Positions 17,069 through 25,425 of a DNA stretch of 64,000 nt are shown one piece after another (positions within the stretch are counted from its first letter, which is position 1; the number at the start of each line of letters is the position of its first letter). The translations under genes and the position numbers were made by a program. Under the pieces are notes generated by a model, which was not told the DNA's origin, did not search any database, and saw only the letters and a list, made by a program, of their open reading frames with translations. The stretch spans positions 1-64,000 of the forward strand of contig JAFULQ010000010.1 of the NCBI GenBank assembly GCA_017473265.1, read 5' to 3'. Source of the DNA: Erysipelotrichaceae bacterium (GTDB lineage: Bacteria; Bacillota_I; Bacilli_A; Erysipelotrichales; Erysipelotrichaceae).

Positions 17069-17429
17069 AATGATAATTGCATTAATGTGTGTATCTATAT
17101 TTGTTCCTATAATTGGAAAATGTATAGATGTTATCCAATTTGATCAAAGTGTATATGTCAATGAGATGGAAGATATAGTAGGTATTGAACAATTACGTTT
17201 ATATTTAGCTAAAGGTTCTGTATCAATTGAATCAGAATATTCATTGTTATATCAAACGGATAAAGAGTATTATGTATCCATTGTAAATAATCATTTAACA
17301 TTACATCCTGGTAATTTGGTATTTATAACGGATATAGATATGGTCAATTTTTATGAGATTGATAATTCTATATGTATGCAATATCTAAAAAATGGTGAGT
17401 ATTATGATGTTTGGATTGGCTACAAATAA
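17028..17429 (+). CDS. comGF: Minor competence pseudopilin ComGF-like
   Basis: A 133-residue protein with prepilin signature SGFTMIEMIIAL near residue 8 and a C-terminal domain ending VWIGYK as in ComGF proteins. GTG 17028 is preferred: the GAGGAG ribosome site ends 7 nt before it, whereas ATG 17022 is only 1 nt away. It overlaps both neighbours in the operon. Confidence 0.78.
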   Translation: MKSGVILSGFTMIEMIIALMCVSIFVPIIGKCIDVIQFDQSVYVNEMEDIVGIEQLRLYLAKGSVSIESEYSLLYQTDKEYYVSIVNNHLTLHPGNLVFITDIDMVNFYEIDNSICMQYLKNGEYYDVWIGYK

Positions 17430-17766
17430 AGGCTTTGTTAGTGTTTTATGTATTGGTTATTTTATGTTTGTTTCTACCATCTGTAGTGTGCAAATGGATA
17501 TTATGGAAAATCGTATGTCATTTTATCAATCATTAGATGAATTTGATAAATTTGTTTATTTGGAAGTAATGGTTATGCATCGAATAAAAGATTCTTTTAT
17601 AATGGAATTAAATGAGGATTGTACATTAGTCTATGATGATTATGTAATCAAAATGGATTATGAACAACAAAAGGTTAGAGTGACTTATCAAAAAATGAAT
17701 CATGAAATTGTAAGAGAATATCTTTATGATTTGCAGTACCATTATTTGGAAGTGAATCCTGTATAA
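17404..17766 (+). CDS. comGG: ComGG-position pilus protein
   Basis: A 120-residue protein with a KGFVSVLCIGYFMFV hydrophobic N-terminus and a mostly beta, charged C-terminal part. It is the last gene of the comG run. ATG 17404 or 17407 would suit the GGTGAG site at 17394-17399. The ComGG call is from gene order and architecture; sequence conservation in this family is low. Confidence 0.6.
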   Translation: MMFGLATNKGFVSVLCIGYFMFVSTICSVQMDIMENRMSFYQSLDEFDKFVYLEVMVMHRIKDSFIMELNEDCTLVYDDYVIKMDYEQQKVRVTYQKMNHEIVREYLYDLQYHYLEVNPV

Positions 17767-17771
17767 TTATG

Positions 17772-17800
17772 TTGACTAGTTATGTTTCCTTTGGTAGAAT
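17772..17800 (+). promoter_or_regulatory. Promoter of efp
   Basis: TTGACT (17772-17777) and TAGAAT (17795-17800) with a 17-nt spacer are a near-consensus housekeeping promoter between the comG operon and efp. An AAGGAG ribosome site lies before ATG 17836. Confidence 0.75.
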
Positions 17801-17835
17801 ATTTGCGGATATTTTAAATATAAGGAGATATTAAA

Positions 17836-18396
17836 ATGATTATTGTAAATGATTTAAAACCAGGTACAACATTTGAAAGTGAAGGCGAAATTTATACAAC
17901 TTTAGATGTTGACCGTAATAAAACTGCGATGCGTCAAATGGTTATCAAAGTAAAAGTTAAAAACTTAAGATCTGGTGTTATTAAAGATTTAGTATTCACA
18001 GGTGGAGATAAAGTAGAACAAGCTCACATCGATAAGAAAGAAATGCAATACTTATATGATGATGGTACAATGTGCTACTTCATGGATAATGAAACTTATG
18101 AACAAATCGAAATCCCAATGGAAAACTTAAAATGGGAATTAAACTTCATTAAACCAAACTCAAACGTTAACATTTCTATGTACAATAATGAAGTATTAGG
18201 TGTTATTTTACCTGATAAAGTAGACTTAATGATTACAGAATGTGAACCTGCTGTTAAAGGAAATACAGCTACTGCTGCTACAAAGAATGCTGTATTAGAA
18301 ACAGGTTGGGCTATCCGTGTTCCATTATTCATTGAAGAAGAAATGGTTTCTATCACAACTGCTGATGGAAAATACGCTGGTAGAGCTAAAGAATAA
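17836..18396 (+). CDS. efp: Translation elongation factor P with unusual modification loop
   Basis: A 186-residue factor that relieves ribosome stalling at polyproline stretches. Three-domain length is normal and the C-terminal YVGRA-like end is KYAGRAKE. Gap-free comparison with Bacillus EF-P from memory puts residue 32, normally the modified Lys of PGKG, at Met32: the loop reads RNKTAMRQM (27-35), with Lys29 and Arg33 the nearest basic residues. The factor may be unmodified or modified elsewhere. It has its own promoter and terminator. Confidence 0.93.
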   Translation: MIIVNDLKPGTTFESEGEIYTTLDVDRNKTAMRQMVIKVKVKNLRSGVIKDLVFTGGDKVEQAHIDKKEMQYLYDDGTMCYFMDNETYEQIEIPMENLKWELNFIKPNSNVNISMYNNEVLGVILPDKVDLMITECEPAVKGNTATAATKNAVLETGWAIRVPLFIEEEMVSITTADGKYAGRAKE

Positions 18397-18404
18397 TTAT
18401 GATT

Positions 18405-18430
18405 AAGGTACCATTTGGTACCTTTTTTTT
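18405..18430 (+). terminator. Terminator of efp
   Basis: AAGGTACCA (18405-18413) and TGGTACCTT (18416-18424) are perfect 9-bp arms followed by a run of T to 18430. Confidence 0.9.
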
Positions 18431-18438
18431 AAAAAAAT

Positions 18439-18487
18439 TAATCTGTCAAGTAAAAATGCTTGACAGATTATTTATATATGCTAGAAT
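18439..18487 (+). promoter_or_regulatory. rpsP promoter overlapped by a 12-bp inverted repeat
   Basis: TTGACA (18460-18465) and TAGAAT (18482-18487) have a 16-nt spacer. The -35 lies within the right arm of a perfect inverted repeat, TAATCTGTCAAG (18439-18450) and CTTGACAGATTA (18459-18470), with an 8-nt spacer. The repeat could be a regulator binding site or part of a hairpin from upstream transcription. Confidence 0.65.
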
Positions 18488-18514
18488 ATACAAGGCAATA
18501 AGGAGGAATTTAAC

Positions 18515-18778
18515 ATGGCTGTAAAATTACGTTTAACAAGAATGGGTGCTAAAAAAGCTCCAGTATATAGAGTTGTAGCTGCTGATTCAAGAGCTCCAAG
18601 AGATGGACGTTTCATTGAAGTGGTAGGTTTATACAATCCAACTGCAAATCCTGCAATCGTTGATATCAATGAAGAATTAGCATTGAAATGGTTGAATAAC
18701 GGTGCACAACCTTCTGATACAGTTCGTAACTTGTTCTCAAAACAAGGTATTATGAAAAAGTTTCACGAAGGAAAATAA
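18515..18778 (+). CDS. rpsP: 30S ribosomal protein S16
   Basis: An 87-residue protein with the standard S16 start [33 protein letters not shown] and YNP motif. Length is normal. It leads rpsP-khpA; ffh, which usually precedes rpsP in Firmicutes, is not here. AAGGAGG lies ahead of the ATG. Confidence 0.97.
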   Translation: MAVKLRLTRMGAKKAPVYRVVAADSRAPRDGRFIEVVGLYNPTANPAIVDINEELALKWLNNGAQPSDTVRNLFSKQGIMKKFHEGK

Positions 18779-18781
18779 TTT

Positions 18782-19030
18782 ATGATTAATTACGAAAAAG
18801 TTTTATACGATTTGGTAGCTCCAATTGTGGATGATCCAAAGAGTGTTAGTGTAAAACAAATGGAAAGTTTAAATGAGAATGAAGTTTTACTTTACATTTA
18901 TGCTAAAAGTGAAGATATCGCTCGTTTGATTGGTCGTCAAGGCTCTATGGCAATGGCTATTCGTAATACAATGGGTGTTGCTAGTAGAGTGGATGGCAAA
19001 CGTATTTCTGTTAAGTTTGAATCATATTAG
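18782..19030 (+). CDS. khpA: KH-domain RNA-binding protein KhpA
   Basis: An 82-residue single KH domain protein (YlqC/KhpA). The GxxG loop reads LIGRQGSM near residues 49-55. It binds RNA, partners with KhpB in related bacteria and affects cell elongation or division. Three bases after rpsP, so cotranscribed. Confidence 0.93.
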   Translation: MINYEKVLYDLVAPIVDDPKSVSVKQMESLNENEVLLYIYAKSEDIARLIGRQGSMAMAIRNTMGVASRVDGKRISVKFESY

Positions 19031-19050
19031 GATGCTATGCATCCTTTTTC
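19029..19050 (+). terminator. Terminator after khpA
   Basis: AGGATGC-TAT-GCATCCT (19029-19045) followed by TTTTCTTTT. It splits rpsP-khpA from rimM-trmD; a TGCTATAAT extended -10 near 19055-19063 may start a new transcript for rimM. Confidence 0.75.
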
Positions 19051-19102
19051 TTTTGCTATAATGGTTGTATTATAGTAAAATGTAAGAAACTTGGAGGTTA
19101 TT

Positions 19103-19603
19103 ATGGAATATATTTTAATTGGTGAAATTGTTAATACCTTTGGAATTAAAGGGGAATTAAAAGTAAAAAGTTATACAGATTTTAATGAAGTGCGTTTTGG
19201 TAAAGATCAAACTTTATATATTAAGTTTCATAATGCTTATCAAGAAGTTTGTGTGCATTCCTATCGTGAACATAAAGGGCATGTACTAGTAGCTTTTAAA
19301 GATTTATTGGATATTAATAAAGTTGAGAAATATATTGGATGTGAAATTTATGTATCTGAAGAAGATTTGCATGAATTGGATGAAGGGGAATATTACTTCC
19401 GTGATTTAGTGGGTTGTAAAGTACAATTACATGGTGAAATTATTGGTGAAGTTACTGAAGTAATGGATTATCCTGCAAATGAAGTGTTACGTATCCAAAT
19501 GAAGGATAAAGAAATTTTATTACCATTTGTTGAAGCTTTTGTTTTAGATGTGGATTTAGATAAAGAATTAATTACTATTGATGTAATTGAGGGTATGCTA
19601 TGA
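19103..19603 (+). CDS. rimM: Ribosome maturation factor RimM
   Basis: A 166-residue 30S maturation factor that binds S19. The N-terminal RimM domain (IGEIVNTFGIKGELKVKSYTDF) and the PRC-barrel (EYYFRDLVGCKV, ILLPFVEAFVLDVDL) are present. ATG 19103 follows GGAGG; the TTG at 19091 is rejected because it overlaps that site. Overlaps trmD by 4 nt. Confidence 0.95.
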   Translation: MEYILIGEIVNTFGIKGELKVKSYTDFNEVRFGKDQTLYIKFHNAYQEVCVHSYREHKGHVLVAFKDLLDINKVEKYIGCEIYVSEEDLHELDEGEYYFRDLVGCKVQLHGEIIGEVTEVMDYPANEVLRIQMKDKEILLPFVEAFVLDVDLDKELITIDVIEGML

Positions 19604-20319
19604 GAATCACTGTTTTAACTTTGTTTCCTGAAATGTTTGATGGTTTTTTGCATACATCTATTATTAAGCGTGCTTTAGATAAACAACAAGTAGAAATTGA
19701 ATTGGTTAATTTTAGAGATTTTACTTTAGATAAACATAATAAGGTGGATGAATATCCTTATGGTGGTGGTCAAGGTATGGTTTTGATGTGTCAACCAATA
19801 GTAGATGCCATTAAGCATTATCGTACAGAAAATAGTACGGTGATTCTTATTACGCCTGAAGGGAAAACGTTTAAGCAAGAGATAGCCAGAGAATTGGTTT
19901 ATAAGGAACATTTAATTTTTGTTTGTGGTCATTATGAAGGTTTTGATGCAAGAATTGCAAAGTATTGTGATATGCAATTATCTTTAGGTGATTTCATCTT
20001 AACTGGTGGTGAAGTAGCTGTTATGGCTATAAGTGATGCGATTATTCGCTTATTGGATGGCGTTATTCGTGAAAGTTCACATCAAGATGAGAGTTTTGAA
20101 AATCAATTATTGGAGTATCCACAATACACGCGTCCTGTTGATTTTGAGGGGCATAAGGTTCCGGATGTATTATTAAGTGGTCATCATGAAAATATTCGTA
20201 AATGGCGTTTAAAAGAGTCTTTGAAAAGGACTTTAGAACTACGTCCTGATTTGTTGGAAACTAAAGAATTAACAAAAGAAGAAAGTAAAATGTTAGAAGA
20301 AATAAAGAGCGATTGTTAA
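19600..20319 (+). CDS. trmD: tRNA (guanine-N1)-methyltransferase TrmD
   Basis: A 239-residue SPOUT-class enzyme making m1G37 in tRNAs, which prevents frameshifting. Signatures: LTLFPEMF, PYGGGQGMVL, CGHYEGFDARI and LGDFILTGGEVA of the knotted SAM site. Length is normal. It ends in a shared terminator facing the FAD-protein gene; rplS, its usual neighbour, lies 2.6 kb further on after two inserted genes. Confidence 0.96.
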   Translation: MRITVLTLFPEMFDGFLHTSIIKRALDKQQVEIELVNFRDFTLDKHNKVDEYPYGGGQGMVLMCQPIVDAIKHYRTENSTVILITPEGKTFKQEIARELVYKEHLIFVCGHYEGFDARIAKYCDMQLSLGDFILTGGEVAVMAISDAIIRLLDGVIRESSHQDESFENQLLEYPQYTRPVDFEGHKVPDVLLSGHHENIRKWRLKESLKRTLELRPDLLETKELTKEESKMLEEIKSDC

Positions 20320-20330
20320 AAATCGCTCTT
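20305..20330. terminator. Bidirectional terminator with both stop codons in its loop
   Basis: AAGAGCGATT (20305-20314) pairs with AATCGCTCTT (20321-20330). The loop contains TTAA at 20316-20319, giving the trmD stop on the plus strand and the FAD-protein stop on the minus strand. A T-run follows on the plus side. Confidence 0.85.
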
Positions 20331-21902
20331 ATATTTTTTGATAATTTGTTCTGCACATTTGATACCATCAATTGCACTAGATACAATTCCACCAGCATAC
20401 CCAGCACCTTCACCACATGGATATAAACCAGTAATGGATGCCTCTAATGTATCTTTATTTCTAAGAATACGAATAGGAGAGCTAGTTCTTGTTTCTACTG
20501 CTGTCATAATTGCTCCATCATAACTAAATCCAGGCATAATTTTTTCGTAGTGCAATAGTGCCTCTGTTAGAGATTTATTTAATTCTTCCGGGAATAATTT
20601 ATGTAAATCGCACCATGTGACACCATTAGGATAGCTTGGTAGAACATTATTTGGTTTATTTTCGATAGTAGGATCCAAATAATTGGCAACTAATTGGCAT
20701 GGTGCTTTATAATTTGCATTTGCTAAAACAAATGCCTTCTTTTCTAATTCTTCTTGGAAATGCATACCTGATAATAACTCATTACCATAATCACTAGCAT
20801 TTACTTGAATTAATAAAGCACTATTGGCATTTTCTAGATTACGATCACTATAACTCATACCATTAGTCGCAATTTGTTTATCTTCGCTACTTGCTGCCAC
20901 AACCATTCCTCCAGGACACATACAAAAACTGTATACGCCTTTGTTATTGGAGGTAGTGTGTGTAATATGGTATTCAGCGTTTGGTAAATAGCAAGCGTCT
21001 TTTCCATATTGTAATTGGTTTATATATTCTTGTTTATGCTCAATGCGAACACCAACCGCAAAAGGTTTAGATTCAAGTGCTAATGGTAATTTTGATAGAT
21101 ATGTAAAAGTATCTCTAGCACTATGTCCAATAGCTAAAATGACATCATTAGTATCGAATAATCCTTTGTTTGTAATAATTTTAGTGATTTTATTATTGAT
21201 ATATTCCATTTCTAATAGTTGTGTATCAAAATGAATTTCTCCACCTAAACGAATGATTTCATTACGAATATTTTTAACAATTGTTCTAAGGCAATCGGTA
21301 CCAATATGAGGGTTAGAAACATACTTAGTTTCTTCTTTAGCCCCCATTTTTACAAATTCATCCAATACTTTATGAATACGTAAATCTTTAACACGAGTGG
21401 TTAATTTACCATCAGAAAAAGTACCAGCACCGCCTTCACCAAATTGTACATTACTATTGGTATGTAATTTGTTATGATGCCAATAGTCTTCAATATCTTG
21501 AATGCGTTGTTCAACTGGTTGTCCTCGTTCAATGACGATTGGGCGATAACCTCTTTGAGCTAATAATAGGGCACTAAACATACCAGCTGGACCAAAGCCT
21601 ACAACCACAGGACGATGTGTAAGGGTTTCTAATCCAGAAGGTACATCAGGATAACTATATGGAATAGTTGATGTAATATTTTTATCTTTATTTCTTTTTA
21701 AAATTTGTTCTTCATTAGAAACTGCAACATCAAAAGCATAGACATAATGAATGTCATCCTTTTTTCTGGCATCTAATGATTTACGATATATAGAATAATT
21801 TAATAATTGTTGATCTTTAATTTTCAATCGAGAACAGATGTAGTTGCGTATTTCTTGTTCAGATATTTGAATAGATAATTTACATTGGTTAATACGTAAC
21901 AT
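20316..21902 (-). CDS. FAD-dependent dehydrogenase-like protein (COG2509 type)
   Basis: A 528-residue flavoprotein. The dinucleotide-binding motif VVGFGPAGMFSALLLAQRGY lies near residue 100, after an N-terminal alpha/beta domain (about 1-85) typical of this uncharacterised family; later FGEGGAGTFSDGKL, AIGHSARDT and the C-terminal GLYPCGEGAGYAGGI. Probably an NAD(P)/FAD oxidoreductase; substrate unknown. The start is set at 21902, where AAAGGAG lies 8 nt upstream, not at the upstream in-frame ATG 21935. Confidence 0.85.
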   Translation of the reverse strand: MLRINQCKLSIQISEQEIRNYICSRLKIKDQQLLNYSIYRKSLDARKKDDIHYVYAFDVAVSNEEQILKRNKDKNITSTIPYSYPDVPSGLETLTHRPVVVGFGPAGMFSALLLAQRGYRPIVIERGQPVEQRIQDIEDYWHHNKLHTNSNVQFGEGGAGTFSDGKLTTRVKDLRIHKVLDEFVKMGAKEETKYVSNPHIGTDCLRTIVKNIRNEIIRLGGEIHFDTQLLEMEYINNKITKIITNKGLFDTNDVILAIGHSARDTFTYLSKLPLALESKPFAVGVRIEHKQEYINQLQYGKDACYLPNAEYHITHTTSNNKGVYSFCMCPGGMVVAASSEDKQIATNGMSYSDRNLENANSALLIQVNASDYGNELLSGMHFQEELEKKAFVLANANYKAPCQLVANYLDPTIENKPNNVLPSYPNGVTWCDLHKLFPEELNKSLTEALLHYEKIMPGFSYDGAIMTAVETRTSSPIRILRNKDTLEASITGLYPCGEGAGYAGGIVSSAIDGIKCAEQIIKKYKSDF

Positions 21903-21948
21903 AGAATCATCTCCTTTACTTGATAATTTTGCCATAGATTTTCCTTTT

Positions 21949-21990
21949 TAACAATCTTAGATTGTTATATTTACTAAATTGTGATATAAA
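21949..21990 (+). promoter_or_regulatory. Nucleoside phosphorylase promoter with palindrome
   Basis: TTGTTA (21962-21967) and TATAAA (21985-21990) have a 17-nt spacer. The -35 is the right end of a perfect palindrome, TAACAATC-TTA-GATTGTTA (21949-21967), placed between two divergent genes where a regulator could control both. Confidence 0.5.
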
Positions 21991-22014
21991 CAAATTTGAG
22001 TTGAGGTAGTGTAT

Positions 22015-22797
22015 ATGTTATTAAATGAATTTGATTCTAATAAAAATGCTGTAATTAATCCTAGGTTTAAAAAAGAGGATTACAACTTTCCTGCGATTAC
22101 AATTTCTATCTTTTCAGATGTGTTATTTGAACAAGTATTGCGTTTGTTTGATTATGAAATTATTGAGACAACTCGTTCTTGTAATGGTATTAATCATGTG
22201 TATCGCGTAAATTATAAAGGTTGTGATTTTGCTTTTTATCATAGTTTTGTAGGTGCTCCAATGTGTGTTGCGAATTATGAAGAAGTGCATGCAATGGGTA
22301 GTGAAACTTTGATTTTATTAGGGAATTGTGGTGTTTTAGATAAAGAAATTCAAGATTGTGGCATCATTATTCCTACTTTTGCGATTCGTGATGAAGGAAC
22401 AAGTTATCATTATGTCGAAGCGAATGATACGATTCAAGTAAATAAGAAATATATTCCAGAATTTAAGGAAGTGTTAGAAAGTGCGGGATATCCTTATGTA
22501 GAAGGTGGTACTTGGACTACTGATGCTTTTTATCGTGAAACTAGAGATAAAGTGAATCGAAGAAAAGAACAAGGTGCTATTTGTGTAGAAATGGAATGTG
22601 CGGGAATGCAAGCTATGTGTGACTTTAGAAATACTGAATTTTTCCAATTTTTCTATGCAGGTGATAACCTAGATCATTCTAGTTGGGATCCTCGTAGTTT
22701 AGAGGCAACTGAAAAGTTAGATGATAAAGAAAAGATTGTATTTTTAGCGTTTGAATTAGGGCTAAAAATTGCGAAAAATAAAGGAATTATTGAGTAA
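22015..22797 (+). CDS. Nucleoside phosphorylase (purine/uridine phosphorylase family)
   Basis: A 260-residue PNP/UDP family enzyme splitting nucleosides with phosphate. Typical segments: GAPMCVANYEEVHAMGSETLILLGNCG, FAIRDEGTSYHYV and VEMECAGMQAMCDFR (the EMEC/EMEA ribose-binding site). Base preference cannot be set. ATG 22015 has GAGGTAG 8 nt upstream; the GTG at 22009 does not. deoB further along the window fits nucleoside salvage. Confidence 0.85.
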   Translation: MLLNEFDSNKNAVINPRFKKEDYNFPAITISIFSDVLFEQVLRLFDYEIIETTRSCNGINHVYRVNYKGCDFAFYHSFVGAPMCVANYEEVHAMGSETLILLGNCGVLDKEIQDCGIIIPTFAIRDEGTSYHYVEANDTIQVNKKYIPEFKEVLESAGYPYVEGGTWTTDAFYRETRDKVNRRKEQGAICVEMECAGMQAMCDFRNTEFFQFFYAGDNLDHSSWDPRSLEATEKLDDKEKIVFLAFELGLKIAKNKGIIE

Positions 22798-22920
22798 AAA
22801 AGTATTGATAATATAAGGCGTTTATGGTAATATAAATAAGCCTTTGTGGGCTTAAGTGGTTCCGCTGATCATTATGAGTCATGAGCCATGGATTTATATG
22901 TGAGAAAAAGAAGGAGTAAA
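22798..22920 (+). promoter_or_regulatory. Probable rplS leader region
   Basis: This 128-bp gap before rplS contains several short complementary stretches (AAGCC/GGCTT near 22840-22855, and TCATTATGA, TCATGA, CCATGG further on). Firmicutes rplS genes often carry an L19-binding leader (Rfam L19_leader), so autoregulation is plausible. I could not confirm the fold. Confidence 0.4.
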
Positions 22921-22925
22921 GTAAA

Positions 22926-23270
22926 ATGAATTTAAATTTAGTTAACGAAATTACTAAAAACCAATTACGTGACGTTCCTGAATTCCGCGCTGGTTGCACA
23001 GTTCGCGTACACGTAAACATTAAAGAAGGAGACAAATCTCGTATTCAAATTTTCGAAGGTTTAGTAATTAAAAGAAGCGGTCAAGGAATTGCTGAAACTT
23101 TCACAGTTCGTAAGATTTCAAGTGGTGTAGGTGTTGAAAGAACTTTCCCAGTTCATTCACCAGTTATCGCTAAAATTGAAGTATTACGTCGTGGTAAAGT
23201 TAGAAGAGCTAGATTGTTCTACTTACGTGGACGTTCTGGTAAAGCTTCTCGTATTAAAGAAGTTCGTTAA
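22926..23270 (+). CDS. rplS: 50S ribosomal protein L19
   Basis: A 114-residue protein with the L19 pattern [29 protein letters not shown] and the end [19 protein letters not shown]. It lies at the 30S-50S interface. GAAGGAG is before the ATG and a strong terminator follows, so it is monocistronic here. Confidence 0.97.
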   Translation: MNLNLVNEITKNQLRDVPEFRAGCTVRVHVNIKEGDKSRIQIFEGLVIKRSGQGIAETFTVRKISSGVGVERTFPVHSPVIAKIEVLRRGKVRRARLFYLRGRSGKASRIKEVR

Positions 23271-23273
23271 TTA

Positions 23274-23300
23274 CAGAAAAAAGCCGGATAATTCCGGCTT
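23274..23300 (+). terminator. Terminator of rplS
   Basis: AAAAGCCGGA-TAA-TTCCGGCTTTT hairpin, 9-10 bp and G+C-rich in the stem, followed by T-rich sequence. Confidence 0.88.
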
Positions 23301-23324
23301 TTATTCTATCGAAAGGAGATTGTT

Positions 23325-23885
23325 ATGAAAGATAAACATCCAATATTGTATGAAATTTTAGATTTTGCGAAAATGATTCTTTTTTCTTTTGTTTTTGTCT
23401 TACTATTAACTAATTTCATCATTCGTCCAGTTCAAGTAATGGGTCCTAGTATGCATCCGACATTAAAAAATGAAGAAATGGGCTTTACGAATATCATTTC
23501 TTTAAAATTGTCTGGTATTCAACGTTATGATGTTGTTGTGGCTTATTTAGAAACGAAAGATGAACAAATTGTTAAGCGTGTTATTGGTATGCCAAATGAT
23601 ACAATCTGTTGTGTAGATGGAGTCGTGTATGTAAATGGAGAAGCAATTGATGAATATTATCTTGATGATAATTATGTATTTGAACAATCACAATTGCAAT
23701 TTGATGGAAAATTCACGAAAGATTTTAGTGAATTTGTTTTAGGTGATGATGAATATTTCTTATTAGGAGATAATCGTTTGCATAGTTCAGATTCTAGAAT
23801 GTTTGGTGTTTTTCAAAAAGAGGATATCGTTAGTAAGCATGTGTATGTATGGTATCCATTTAGTGAGATGAGGGTGGTGAAATAA
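23325..23885 (+). CDS. lepB: Signal peptidase I
   Basis: A 186-residue membrane protease that removes signal peptides of secreted proteins. One N-terminal membrane helix (about 15-33), catalytic Ser42 in MGPSMHPTL, Lys84 in VKRVIG, and the GDNRLHSSDSR box. Bacillus-type short form. GAAAGGAG lies before ATG. It abuts rbgA (one-base overlap). Confidence 0.94.
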   Translation: MKDKHPILYEILDFAKMILFSFVFVLLLTNFIIRPVQVMGPSMHPTLKNEEMGFTNIISLKLSGIQRYDVVVAYLETKDEQIVKRVIGMPNDTICCVDGVVYVNGEAIDEYYLDDNYVFEQSQLQFDGKFTKDFSEFVLGDDEYFLLGDNRLHSSDSRMFGVFQKEDIVSKHVYVWYPFSEMRVVK

Positions 23886-24739
23886 TGAGTATTCAATGGT
23901 TCCCTGGTCATATGACCAAAGCTAAAAGGGAAATGGAAGAGAAAATTAAATTAGTAGATATGGTAATTGAAATTCGTGATGCTCGTATTCCTAATGCATC
24001 TCGTAATCCTTTGATTCAACAAATTTGTGGTCATAAGCCTCGTTTGATTATTTTGTCTAAGAAAGATAAAGCTGAGGAGAATGTTACAAAACAATGGATT
24101 GAGAAATTAAGTGAAAATAATGTACGTGCAATTGCTTTGGATTTATTAAAAGAAGATTTAACTAAAGTTTTGACGAATGAATGTCAATTGATGATGAAGG
24201 AAAAGATTGATCGTCAAATTCGTAAGGGAATTCGTCCTACTGCAATTAAGGCAATGGTTGTTGGTATTCCTAATGTTGGTAAATCAACATTAATTAATCG
24301 TGTTGCGAAACGAAAAGTTGCGCAAACCGGTGACAGACCAGGTGTTACTCGTGCATTACAATGGGTAAAAGTATCAACTCAATTGGAATTATTAGATACA
24401 CCAGGTGTATTATGGCCTAAATTTGAAGAAGAAAAAGACGGTTATGTGTTGGCAGTTACTGGAGCTATTCGTGATGAAATTTTACCGATGGAAGATGTAT
24501 TTGCGTATGCTATGAATATCTTAATTAAGCATTATCCAAAGTATTTGGTGGATCGTTATAACATTGAGGTATGTGAAGATCCTTTTGAATGTATGGAACG
24601 TATTGCTCGTAAGCGTGGTTTTATTATGAGTGGTAATGAAATTGATACAGAAAGAACGATGAAGATTGTTATGAAGGAAATTCGTGGTGAACAATTGGGT
24701 CGTATTAGTTGGGAGCTTCCTTATGCAAACAAGCAATGA
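23885..24739 (+). CDS. rbgA: Ribosome biogenesis GTPase RbgA (YlqF)
   Basis: A 284-residue circularly permuted GTPase needed for late 50S assembly. The starting IQWFPGHMTKAKREM, G4-like SKKDKAEE before G1 (GIPNVGKSTLIN, about 128-139) and G3 DTPGVLWP show the permuted order. The end overlaps rnhB by 17 nt, the usual pairing in Firmicutes. Confidence 0.95.
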   Translation: MSIQWFPGHMTKAKREMEEKIKLVDMVIEIRDARIPNASRNPLIQQICGHKPRLIILSKKDKAEENVTKQWIEKLSENNVRAIALDLLKEDLTKVLTNECQLMMKEKIDRQIRKGIRPTAIKAMVVGIPNVGKSTLINRVAKRKVAQTGDRPGVTRALQWVKVSTQLELLDTPGVLWPKFEEEKDGYVLAVTGAIRDEILPMEDVFAYAMNILIKHYPKYLVDRYNIEVCEDPFECMERIARKRGFIMSGNEIDTERTMKIVMKEIRGEQLGRISWELPYANKQ

Positions 24740-25343
24740 ACAAGAGTTGCGTATTTGGGCATTGAATGAGACCTGTGTAGGTATTGATGAAGCAGGTAGA
24801 GGTCCTATTGCTGGTCCGTTAGTTGTGGCTGGTGTTGTATTTCCTGTAGGCTATGATTCCAAAGAAATCTATGATTCTAAGAAGTTATCTGAAAAGAAAA
24901 GAGAAGAATTATTTATTCGTATTAAAGAAGATGCCTTATATTACGATATCCAAGTTGTCTCTATTGAAGATATTGATCGTTTGAATATCTATCAAGCAAC
25001 GAAAGAAACGATGCATCAAATTGCGTTAAAAGCGCCTGTAAAGCATGTATTAACGGATGCGATGCCTTTGGATATGGATAAAGAAGTTACTTCTTTGGTT
25101 AAAGGAGATACATTGAGTTGTTCCATTGCGGCGGCTAGTATTTTAGCTAAAGTTACAAGAGATCATATTATGTATGAATTAGATAAAAAATATCCGCAAT
25201 ATGGTTTGGCAAAACATAAAGGATATCCTACTAAAGCACATTTAGAAGCATTAGAAACATATGGTGTTTTGGATATTCATCGTAGAAGTTATGGACCTGT
25301 TGCGAAGTGTTTACAACAACAAATGTGTATGGATTTAGATTAG
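24723..25343 (+). CDS. rnhB: Ribonuclease HII
   Basis: A 206-residue enzyme cutting RNA in RNA-DNA hybrids and at single ribonucleotides. Catalytic Asp and Glu in GIDEAGRGP, Asp in LTDAMPLD and the KGDTLSCSIAAASILAKVTRD signature. ATG 24723 inside the end of rbgA is chosen; the ATG at 24684 lacks an RBS and adds a non-family stretch. Confidence 0.94.
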   Translation: MQTSNEQELRIWALNETCVGIDEAGRGPIAGPLVVAGVVFPVGYDSKEIYDSKKLSEKKREELFIRIKEDALYYDIQVVSIEDIDRLNIYQATKETMHQIALKAPVKHVLTDAMPLDMDKEVTSLVKGDTLSCSIAAASILAKVTRDHIMYELDKKYPQYGLAKHKGYPTKAHLEALETYGVLDIHRRSYGPVAKCLQQQMCMDLD

Positions 25344-25365
25344 CGCTACTTATGTAGCGTTTTTT
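25344..25365 (+). terminator. Terminator of rnhB
   Basis: CGCTAC-TTAT-GTAGCG followed by TTTTTT, directly after the stop codon. Confidence 0.85.
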
Positions 25366-25425
25366 GTTGTATTTTTATAAAAACTATGTAAAATATAAAC
25401 TGTTTATAAAAAGGGGAAATTAAGT

